Below, one piece after another: positions 26,812 through 38,483 of a stretch of 64,000 nucleotides of DNA. This DNA comes from Lumnitzera littorea (taxonomy: Eukaryota; Streptophyta; Magnoliopsida; Myrtales; Combretaceae): assembly GCA_024138015.1 (NCBI GenBank), contig JAMXBB010000010.1, positions 50,407,872-50,471,871 on the forward strand, given 5' to 3'. Each line of letters starts with the position of its first letter. Position 1 is the stretch's first letter. Under the pieces are notes generated by a model that saw nothing but the letters and a program-made list of their open reading frames with translations, ran no database searches and had not been told where the DNA came from. The translations under genes and the position numbers were made by a program.

Positions 26812-29800
26812 TGTAAACCCTACTTTTAGTAGGCCTAAGACTTGATTAAGAGTACCTTCAGAACGTTCCCAAAGATCAACCGAACCAAAAACTTAAGTTT
26901 ATATTTAGGAACAAATTAAATTTTTACAATTCAAAAGCCAATTGTCGATAAAACCCAAGCTTAAAGAACTGTGAGCTCTAAAGCTACTTAAAACCCTAAA
27001 CCTTAAAACCATTAGGGAATTTTAACCCTAAATAATTAATCGATAATTTAATTTGAATAATTCCATTCAACTTTAGAAAATTTAACAATTCTACAAAAAT
27101 CAAATCATAAATCACAAAACAATGTAAGATAAAAATCCTAAAACAATTTTCTATAAGGCTATGCCCTTATCTTCATGCATAAGCCTTACATATAAATAAT
27201 TAGACCAACCAATCACCTTAGATAACTTATCAATTGAGAGTTGGAATCATTTATCAATTGATAACTTATCAAAATCTAGTGATAAGACAATTTCCTTATC
27301 ACCTCTTCACTTATACTACATATGGACGAATTTTCACAAGAAATCATGAGCTTAACTTTAATAAAGGTGACAAGACCACTCCATGGCATAAAAAGACTTC
27401 CAATGGCAGATTTAAACAAGGAGGAATGGGGGGCCATACTCTTGTCTTTCAAGCATCAATCACTTTCTCTTACACATCACTATTCACCCCTTAATGCTTA
27501 CATCATCAAGAGTTGCAATTGTTGACTTTTTGTAAGCTTTAAAACAACACTTCCAAGACATTTAAACACTCCTTCTCTCTCCATTTCCAACCGGCTACAC
27601 TCTTCACCATTTCTCTCCCTTTCAATTTCACTTTCACTTCATCTTTCTCTCTTTTGAAACAAACATAAAAAGGGGAAACAACTTTACCCCACAAAATCCA
27701 TTTTCCTCCATTTTGAAGCTTCAACTCACGGCATTTTTTCCCTTCGTTCATGTGCCATTTTCTTTCATCATTTAAGATCATCTAAGACCATTAGAATCTT
27801 CCATAAACCCCTTTCCAAAAGACCAAAAGATTCGGGTTTCAAAGGGTAAGCAAAAAGGAGGAAGCAAAGTTAAAGGCTTAAGAGGAACCTTAGTGCACAA
27901 CCACCAAACTTTGCGTTAAGCACGAGTAAGTGTTTCTTGTGATGTGTGGATTAATATTTATGTTAGAAGACTTGGATTTCTTGAAGATATGAGTAAGGTT
28001 TGAGTTGTTATAGCACAAAAATTCGTTTTAAGAAACAAACCCTAAAACCATTACATGAAGTTGAAATATGAGCATGTAAAGTTGGTGTTTTGTATGGACA
28101 TTTGTTTAATGCTTTGAATGGAAGATTTTAAGCTAAGGAAATCTTGAAATGAGAACTTTAATGGAGGATAAGCATGCTGGACGTGAGGGTTCCATGGTCA
28201 TTTGGATGTTGATTTTGTTTCCATTAAGTTAAACATGCTCAAATCTAGACTTAAGTTAAGGAAAAATCGATCACATGAAGTTTTATGAAGAAATCAACTT
28301 TGTATGACATGAGCTATGATATGGGAGTTGTATTAAGTATAAGATCTTTTATTTCTTTACATGGAACATGAGTTAAAGGATCATTTGATGGAAGGAAACT
28401 TAAGTTAAGATTTGTACACAAGTAGTTAAGTGCATAATCTACCACCTAAACTTAAGGAAATGATGAAACAAGTTGAAAAACCAAGTAAGGACCCCTTAGG
28501 ACCAACATGAACAGATCTGGAACGTGGGAAAATGAGGCTTAAAAATATGATAAAAGTGAAAGAACAAAGTGAAAATATTAACTAAAGCAAGTATGGTAAG
28601 CATACAAAGCCTAAAACTCAAAACCAGGCCTAAAACTCTCAAAACAAGCTTAGAACTCTAAGATGGGCCTTCAATAAAAATCTGACCAGCAACTTAAAGT
28701 ACCAAGAGAAGTTGTTTTGAAGCCCATAAGAAATCCACCTAAGGCCCTATAAGCCCACCAAAGTCATTAACTTTAGTTTGAACCAAAAACAAGCCCATTT
28801 GACAACTTAAACCCACTAAAAGGCCCAAGAAGTGGTCGTTAGGCTTAGGAATATAAATCAAAGTTGTAAATCTGATCTCAAGGAGTATTTTAAGCTTAGG
28901 ATAAAAGCTTAAGACCAAGCCTAAAGGATTTCTCAAGTTATCAAAAAGCCCATTTACCAAACAAGGCCCAAAAACACTCCAACACATGATGAACGCTACT
29001 ATTCTGACCCATGGACAGAATTGTATATCTCATTTCGAAAATCTAACCTTACCACGTTAAAGTACACTCGAAAACGATGAATATTGACAATAAGATCATA
29101 AAAATCGGATTTAAAACGAGAAAGTTATACGTGATTGAACTTTTAAGTAAAACCGGGAAAAATTATGAAACAAAGTCCAAAGTATAACTTAAAGGGTTTT
29201 AGCTTAGCTTTCTAGGTTTTAATTCAAATCCTTATAGTATCGTATTTGCGATGTCCAGGGGACCCGGCTTTGGGGAGACGACCTATCCCGAATTATTTTG
29301 ATTGATCCGCATAACTGGGTGAGTAAATTCCCAATGACTCTTTACTTGATTGTGCTTGTAGAATAGATGCACCTAAACTATATATATAAATTTGGATGCT
29401 TGTGGGATATAGGAGATGCATGTGTTTGAATTTATGGATGAATGCGATGATTTTTTTTAATTATATATAGTAATGGGAATTGTTTGTAATGCATATATAT
29501 ATGTGAATTGTATGGAATGAAATTGTTCAGTCACTCTAAAAATCAAGTTAATCACTTGAACGATTAAGAACTCAAAATGAATCATGCATTCCCCATATTG
29601 CATACGGACAACACCGACTGCCGCTTCACGCAGAAGATGGGAGGAGACTCACAGGAATACGAGTTTCCTGCAGGATTGGGCACTAGCTATGCCATCATAT
29701 ATATATTGAGTCTCTAACATAAGCTGATGGGCTTACTAAGCGCCGGGAGACGCCAACCGTCGGTGAGGGGCCAAGTCTTGTGGCTTTTGCTTAGGGCGTG

Positions 29801-30585
29801 TGATTGTGGATTGCGAAGGCCACCACACCGCTAGACTTGGGATTTTAAAAGATATGATTTGATTTTGGTAAAGGAAGTATATATATATATGTAAAGTTTT
29901 GTTTTGGTATGAGCACGATAGTGCAAAGGAAATAAAACCCAAGGTCTAGAACCCAGATTTTGGTTTGGGTCGGTTAATTATCTCCAAACCCCGACTTCAG
30001 GGGGCATAATTCTGAGTCGTATGCAGCTCCTAGGTCACTGCATGCGTTTTTTGGCATACTGATTGTTCATGCATTCATATGATTGTGCATATAATAAATT
30101 TCTGCTATATGGTATTGACGAGGGTAATTATCTCACTAAGCGTAAGCTTACACCCCAACAATTCTTTTCCTTGTAGGTTGATCGATAGTTGGGAAAGGGG
30201 ATAGGAATCGAGTGCAGAGTGCTACCATTGATTCAGTATGATGAAAAGCTTGTGTAGTTAATTCGGAATGCTCCGAAAAACGACTAATGTCTCATTTAAG
30301 TTTACTATCTTTAGTAAGTTTAGAATTTTTGAAAATTGTATATCCTATTTCATTATTTTAGTAGGGGATACCGATTCTCTGCGATTTTGAGGAATTGTGG
30401 AAAAATTGGATATCCATAATTATATATATTATATAATGAGTCAATGAACTAAAATTGAAGACTCTAGCAAACAACTATTTAGAGTCTTGCAATCTCTGAC
30501 TTGCAAGGCGATTTTCTTATCATGGGTGCACACGTGATATGGAAATTTTAAGCAATACTACTAGGCCCCTATTAGGGTCGCTACA
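26812..30585 (+). mobile_element. Solo LTR 3, chimeric (family A body, family B-like 3' end)
   Basis: A 3774-bp insertion with TGTAAACCC at the left, GGGTCGCTACA at the right and a perfect CATAG duplication; here the canonical TG...CA ends are present. From the left end to about 30157 it is collinear with LTRs 1 and 2 but visibly more diverged. After 30157 the similarity to them stops and the sequence instead resembles LTR 4. The 67-codon frame seen in LTRs 1 and 2 is stopped by a TGA near 28508. No retrotransposon coding region is present. Confidence 0.85.
30157..30585 (+). mobile_element. Swapped 3' terminus of LTR 3, homologous to LTR 4
   Basis: Up to CTCACTAAGCGTAAGCTTA the sequence follows LTRs 1 and 2. 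Afterwards those lead into CCTCTT and a GGCATGCCCGTGG block, while LTR 3 leads into TTGATCGATAGTTGGG. Later parts match the reverse complement of the LTR 4 left end: GAGTCTTGCAATCTCT, ACTTGCAAGGC, ATCATGGGTGCAC and GGGGAT..CGATTCTCT (reverse complement of about 41930-42130). This suggests recombination between two LTR subfamilies, probably by template switching before insertion because the target duplication is intact. Confidence 0.7.
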
Positions 30586-33500
30586 CATAGTTTACGTAGC
30601 CTGGTTATTCTCAATTGTGAAATCAAATAATCAATATTATTTGGTGACCAACATTGCTGTAGAAGTTCTCAGAGCCCCCAGAGTACAAACCTCGGCTGAT
30701 CTCAATTTTCAGTGCAAGTAATCCCCTTTTTAGGTACTATGTTTATGCAACAAGAAATCTCGATTATTCTCGAGAGAAACTCTAGCAATTTATGCACCGT
30801 CGATATCTACGGATTTTGGAAATTAAGTTATCCTCAATCGTAAATTCAATTGATTCAACTTTTTATGATCTAATCTTTTTCTACACGTTCCCAAAAATCC
30901 TTAAATTATGAACCTCTACTATCTGTATCCTTAAACCATGCTAAACTACTTGTTGTGAACATAATCCTTCCGATAAGAGCATTCGTTCTTCATGAAAGAA
31001 GCTTTGGCAATTTTGAAGCCACGGTTCTCCTTAGTTTAGGAATTTTTGTTATTCTAAGTAATTCAATCTAGTAATCCGTTGTCCGTGGAGTGAAGATTTT
31101 TCCAAACGTTCTTTGCAATCCTTGGAGGACGGATCCTCACGACTCTATAATATGAAATCGAGTAATCCTTCATTTTAGGGGTTCTTGTAATCCGTAGTTT
31201 ACATAGCGTAGTTATTCTCAATTGAGAAATCAAATAATCAATCTTCTTTAAAGACCAACACTGCTCTAGAAGTTCTCAGAGCCCCTAGAGTACGGACCCC
31301 GGTTGTTTTCAATTTTGAGTGCAAGTAATCCCCTTTTTAGGCACTATGTTTATTCAACAAGAAACCTTAATTATTCTCGAAAGAAGCTCTGGCAATTTAG
31401 GCATCGTCGATATCTACGGATTTTGGAAAATAAGTTATCCTCAATCGTAAATTCAATTGATTCATCTTTTTACGAGCTAATCTTTTTCTACACATTACCA
31501 AAAATCCTTAAATTACAAACATCTACTATCCGAATCTTAAAACCAAGCTAACCTACTTATTGCGAACATAGTCTATCCGATAGGTACATTCGTTCTTCTT
31601 GAAAGAAGCTTTAGCAATTTAGGAGCCTCGGTTCTCCTTATTTTAGGAATTTTTGTTATTTTAAGTATTTCAATCTAGTAAGCCGTTGCTTACAACGGGA
31701 GGATTTTTCTAAAACTTTTTTCCAATCCTTAGAGGACTGATCTTCATAACTCTAAAATGTGAAACCAAGTAATACTATTTATAAGGACTCTTGTAATCCA
31801 TAGTTTATGTGGTCTGGTTATTCTTGATTGTAAAATGAAATAATCAATTTTATTTGGTGACCAATGTTACTCTAGAAGTTCTCAGAACCCTTAGAGTACA
31901 AACCCTGGCTGTTCTCAATTTTGATGGCTAGTAATCCCTCCTTTTAGCGCTATGTTTATTCAACAAGAAACCTCGGTTTTTCTCGAAAGAAGCTCTAGCA
32001 ATTTACGCACCATCGTTAACAGCAGATTTTTTAAATTAAGTTATCCTCAAATGTAAATTCAACCAGTTTGTCTTTTTAAGAGCTAATCTTTTCCTATACG
32101 TTACCATAAATCCTTAAATTACAAACCTCTGCTATTCGGCTCCTAAAACCAAGTTAACATACTTATCGGGAACATAGGCTTTCCGATACGAGCATTCACT
32201 CTTCTTGAATGAAGATTTGGCAATTTAGAAGCCTTGGTTCTCCTAAGTTTAGGAATTTTTGTCATTCTAAGTAATTCAATCTGGTAATCTGTTGCCAACA
32301 ACGAAATGATTCTTCCAAAACATCTTTGCAATCCATAGAGGACAAATCCTCATCACCCTAAAATGTGAAATCGAGTAATCCTTCTTTTTATGGATTCTTG
32401 TAATCCATAGTTTACGTAGACTGGTTATTCTTGATCATGAAGTCAAATAATCAATCTTATTAAGTGAGTAACATTGCTCTAAAAGTTCTCAAAACCCCCA
32501 GAGTACGAACCTGGGCTGTTCTCAATTTTGAGGGAAAGTAATCCCCCTTTTAAGCGCTATGTTTATGCAACAAGAAACCTCAGTTATTCTTGGAAGAAGG
32601 TCTGGCAATTTATGCACCGTCGATATCTATGGATTTTGGAAATTAAGTTATCCTCAATCGTAAATTTAATCGTTTCATCTTTTTATGAGCTAATCTTTTT
32701 CTACACGTTCCCAAAAATCCTTAAATTACGAACCTCTGATATCCGGATCGTAAAACCAAGCTAACATACTTGTTGGGAACATAGTCTATTCGATAGGAGA
32801 ATTTGTTCTTCTTGAAAGAAGCTTTAGCAATTTAGGAGCCTCGGTTCTCCTTTGTTTAGGAATTTTTACTGTTGTAAGTAATTCAATCTAGTAATCCGTT
32901 GTCCACGGAGGGAAGATTTTTCCAAAACTTCTTTGCAATCCTTGGAGGAGGGATCGTCACGACTCTATAATATGAAATCGAGTAATCCATCTTTTTAGGG
33001 ATTCTTGTAATCCATTGTTTACGTAGCCAGGTTATTCTCGATCGTGAAATCAAATGATCAATCTTATTTGGCGACCAACTTTGCTTAAGAAGTTCTCAGA
33101 ACCCTTAGAGTATGGACATCGACTGTTCTCAATTTTCAGGGCATGTAATCCTACTTTTAGGCACTATGTTTATTCAACAAGAAACATCAGTTATTCTCGG
33201 AAGAAGCTCTAGCTATTTTCGCAACGTCGTTATCTACGAATTTTGGAAATTAAGTTATCCTCAATCGTAAATTCAAACAATTCATCTTTTTATGAGATAA
33301 TCTTTTTCTACACGTTCCCAAAAATCCTTAAGTTATGAACCTCTGCTATCCGAATCCTAAAACCAAGCTAACCTACTTATTGGAAACATAGCCCATCCAA
33401 TAGGCGCATTCGTTTTTCTTAAAAGAAGCTTTAGCAATTTTGGAACCTCGATTCTCCTTTGTTTAGGAAATTTTGTTATTTAAAGTAATTTAATCTGGTA

Positions 33501-36500
33501 ATCCATTGCCTATGACGAGATGATTTTTCTAAAACTTCTTTGCAATCCATAGAGGACGGATCCTCATCACCCTAAAATATGAAACAAAGTAATCCTTATT
33601 TTTAAGGATTCTTGTAATCTACAGTTTACGTAGCCTGGTTATTCTCGATCGTGAAATCAAATAATCAATATTATTTGGTGACCAACGTTACTGTAGAAGT
33701 TCTCAGAGCCCTTAGAGTATAGACCCTGACAATTCTCAATTTTTAGTGCAAGTAATCCCCTTTTTAGGTGCTATGTTTATGCAATAAGAAATCTCAATTA
33801 TTCTCGAGAGAAGCCCTGGGAATTTATTCACCGTCGATTTCTACGGATTTTGGAAATTAAGTTATCCTCAATGGTAAATTCAATCGATTCAACTTTTTAT
33901 GAGCTAATATTTTTCTACACGTTCCCCAAAATCCTTAAATTAGGAACCTCTACTATCCGTATCCTAAAACCAAGCTAACTTACTTGTTGTGAACATAGTC
34001 CTTCCGATAGGAGCATTCATTCTTCATGAAAGAAGCTTTGGCAATTTTAGAGCCACGGTTCTCCTTAGTTTAGGAATTTTTGTTATTCTAAGTAACTCAA
34101 TCTGGTAATCCGTTGTTCGTGGAGGGAAGATTTTTCCAAACCTTCTTTGCAATCCTTGGAGGATGTATCCTCACAACTCTATAATATGAAATCAAGTAAT
34201 CCTTCTTTTTACGGATTCTTGTAATCCGTAGTTTATGTAGCGTAGTTATTCTCGATTGAGAAATTAAATAATCAATCTTCTTTGGAGACCAATGTTGCTC
34301 TAGAAATTCTCAGAGCTCGCAGAGTACGGACCCCGACTATTCTCAATTTTGAGTGCAAGTAATCCCCTTTTTAAGCACTATGTTTATTCAAGAAGAAGCC
34401 TCGATTATTCTCGAAAGAAGCTCTGGCAATTTAGGCACCGTCGATGTCTACGGATTTTGGAAAATAAGTTATCCTCAATCGTAAATTCAATTGATTCATC
34501 TTTTTATGAGCTAATCGTTTTCTACACGTTCCCAAAAATCCTTAAATTATAAACCTCTACTATACAGATCCTAAAACCAAGCTAACGTTCTTATTGCGAA
34601 CATAGTCCATCTGATAGGTGCATTCGTTCTTCTTGAATTAAGCTTTGGCAATTTAGGAGCCTCGATTCTCCTTATTTTAAGAATTTTCGTTATTCTAAGT
34701 ATTTCAATCTGGTAATCCGTTGCCTACGACAGGAGGATTTTTCCAAAACGTTTTTCCAATCCTTAGAGGATGGATCCTCATGACTCTAAAATGTGAAACC
34801 GAGTAATACTTTTTATAGGGATTATTGTAATCCATAATTTGTGTAACCTGGTTATTCTCAATCGTGAAATCAAATAATCAATCTTATTTGGTGACCAATG
34901 TTGCTCTAGAAGTTATCAGAACCCCTAGAGTACGAACCCTGGCTGTTCTCAATTTTGAGGGCAAGTAATCACTCCTTTTGGCGCTATGTTTATTCAACAA
35001 GAAACCTCGGTTTTTCTCGAAAGAAGCTCTGGCAATTTATGCACCGTTGTTAACAATGGATTTTTTAAATTAGGTTATCCTCAAATGTAAATTCAACCAG
35101 TTCATCTTTTTATGAGCTAATCTTTTTCTACACAATCCCTAAAATCCTTAAATTACGAACCTCTGCTATCCGGATCCTAAAACCAAGCTAACCCACTTAT
35201 TGGGAACATAGTCCATTCGATAGGTGCATTCGTTCCTCTTGAAAAAAGCTTTGGCAATTTAGGAGCCTCAGTTCTCCTTAGTTTAGGAATTCTTGTAATT
35301 TCATGTAATTCCATCTGGTAATCCATTGTTCGTAGAGGGAAGATTTTTCCCAAACTTCTTTGCAATCCTAAGAGGACGAATCCTCATGACTCTAAAATAC
35401 AAAACCGAGTAATCCTTCTTTTTAGGGATTCTTGTAATCCATAGTTTACGTAGCCTGATTATTCTAGATCGTGAAATCAAATAATCGCACTTATTTGGTG
35501 ACCAACGTTGCTCTAGAAGTTCTCAAAACACATAGAGTACAGACCTCGACTGTTCTCCAGTTTGAGGGCAAGTGATCCCCCTTTTAGGTGCTATGTTTAT
35601 TCAACAAGAAACCTCGGTTATTCTTGGAAGAAGCTCTGGCAATTTAGGCACCGTCGATATCTATGGATTTTGGAAATTAAGTTATCCTCAATCGTAAATT
35701 CATTCGATTCATCTTTTTATGAGCTAATCTTTTTCTACACATTCCAAAAAATCCTTAAATTGCGAACCTCTGCTATCAGGATCCAAAAACCAAGCTAACC
35801 TACTTATTGCAAACAAAGTCCATCTGATAGGTGCATTCGTTCATCTTTAAAGAAGCTTTGGCAATTTCGGAGCCCCGGTTCTCCTTAATTTAGGAATTAT
35901 TGTTATTCTAGGTAATTCAATCTGGTAATCCATTGCCTGCAATGAGATGATTTTTCCAAAACTTCTTTGCAATCCATAGAGGACGGATCCTCATCACCTA
36001 AAAATATGAAACCGAGTTAACCTTCTTTTTAGGGATTCTTATAATCCATAGTTTACGTAGCCTAGTTATTCTCGATCGTGAAATCAAATAATCGATATTA
36101 TTTGGTGACCAACGTTGCTCCAAAAGTTCTCAAAACCCCCAGATTATAGTCCTCGGCTGTTTTCAATTTTGAGTGCAAGTAATCCCCCTTTTAGGCGATA
36201 TGTTTATTCAATAAGAAACCTCAGTTATTCTTGGGAGAAGCTTTGGCAATTTATGCATTGTCGATCTCTATAGATTTTGGAAATTAAGTTATCCTCAATC
36301 ATAAATTCAATCAATTCAACTTTTTATGAGCTAATCTTTTTCTACACGTTCCCAAAAATCCTTAAATTACGAATCTCTGCTATTTAGATCCTAAAACCAA
36401 GCTAACCAACTTATTGGGAACATAGTCCATCCGATAAGAGCATTTGTTCTTCATGAAAGAATCTTTGGCAATTTAGGAGCCTCGATTCTATTTAGTTTAG

Positions 36501-38483
36501 GAATTTTTGTTATTCTAAGTAATTTAATCTGGTAATCCGTTGTCCACAGAGGGAAGATTTTTCCAAAACTTCTTCGCAATCCATGGAGGACGGGTCCTCA
36601 CGACTCTATAATATGAAACCAAGTAATCCTTCTTTTTAGGGGTTCTTGTAATCCATAGTTTACATAGCCTTATTATTCTCGATCGTGGAATCAAATAATC
36701 AATCATATTTGGTGACCAACGTTGCTTAAGAAGTTCTCAGAACCCTTAGAGTATAGAGCCTGGCTGTTTTCAATTTTTAGTGCAAGTAATCCCCTTTTTA
36801 GGCACTATATTTATTTAATAAGAAACCTCGGTTATTCTCTGTAGAAGCTCTGGCAATTTAAGCACTGTCGATATCTACGGATTTTGGTAATTAAGTTATC
36901 CTCAATCGTAAATTCAATCGATTCATCTTTTTATGAGATAATCTTTTTCTACATGTTCCCAAAAATCTTGAAATTACAAACCTTTGCCATCCAGATCCTA
37001 AAACCAAGCAAACCGACTTATTGCGAACATAGTCTATATGATTGTTGCATTCATTCTTCTTGAAAGAAGCTTTGGTAATTTAGGAGCCTCGGTTCACCTT
37101 AGTTTAGGAATTTTTGTTATACCAAATAATATAACCTGGTAATCCGTTGCCTACGATTGGAAAATTTTTCTAAAACTTCTTTGTAATCCATAGAGGATGG
37201 ATCCTCATCGCCATAAAATATGAAATCGTGTAATCCTTCTTTTTAAGGATCCTTGTAATCCATAATTTACATAGCCTAGTTATTCTCGGTCGTGAAATCA
37301 AATAATCAATCTTATTTGGTGACCAATGTTGCTTTAGAAGTTCACAGGTCCCTTAGAGTCCATACTTCAGCTATTCTCAATTTTGAGTGCAAGTAATCCC
37401 TCTTTTTAGCACTATGTTTATTCAACAAGAAACCTCGGTTATTCTCGGAGGAAGCTCTGGCAATTTAGGCACCGTCGTTATTTATGGATTTTCGAAACTA
37501 TGTTATCCTCAATCGTAAAATCAAGCGATGCATCCTTTTATGAGCTAATCTTTTACAACACGTTTCCAAAAATCCATAAATTACGAACCTCTACTATCCA
37601 GCTCCTAAAACCATGCTAACCTACTTATTGGGAACATAGGCTATCTGATAGGAGCATTCACCCTTCTTGAAAGACGCTTTAGCAATTTAGGAGCCTTGGT
37701 TCTCCTTAGTTTAGGAATTTTTGTTATAACAAGTAATTCAAACTAGTAATCCATTGCTTGCGAAGGGAAGATTTTTCTAAAACATCTTTGCAATCCATAG
37801 AAGATGGATCGTGATGACCCTAAAATATGAAATCGAGTAATCCTTCTTTTTAGGGATTCTTGTAATCCATAGCTTACATAGCTTGGTTATTCTCGATCAT
37901 GAAATCAAATAATCAATCTTATTTGGTGACCAACGTTGCTTTAGAAGTTCTCAGAACCCCTAGTGTACAGACCTTAGTTTTTCTCAATTTTGAGTGCAAG
38001 TAATCCCCCTTTTGGGTGCTATGTTTATGCAACAAGAAACCTCAATTATTCTTGGTAAAAGCTTTGGTAATTTATGCATCGTCGATATCTACGGATTTTG
38101 GAAATTAAGTTATCCTCAATTGTAAATTCAATCGATTCATCTTTTTATGAGCTAATCTTTTTTTACACAATCCCAACAATCCATAAATTACGAATCTCTG
38201 CTATTCTGATCCTAAAACCAAGCTAATCTACTTATTGAGAACGTAGTCCATCCAATAGGAGCATTCATTCTTCATGAAAGAAGCTTTGGTAATTTAGGAG
38301 CCCCAGTTCTCCTTTGTTTAGGAATTTTTGTTATTCCAAGTAATTCAATTTGGTAATCCGTTGTTTGCAGAGAGAAGATTTTTCCAAAACTTCATTGCAA
38401 TCCTTGGAGGTCGGATCCTTACGACTCTATAATATGAAACTGAGCAATCCTTCCTTTTAGTGATTCTTGTAATCCGTAGTTTA

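Noticed and set aside
4199..28987. Minus-strand frames starting MCWS in LTRs 1, 2 and 3 (82, 70 and 82 codons)
   Set aside because: They recur because the LTRs are copies; lengths vary through frame changes, and the strand is opposite to LTR transcription.
2259..30585. Treating LTRs 1 to 3 as one insertion multiplied by satellite amplification
   Set aside because: Their target duplications, exact offsets and host monomer variants all differ.
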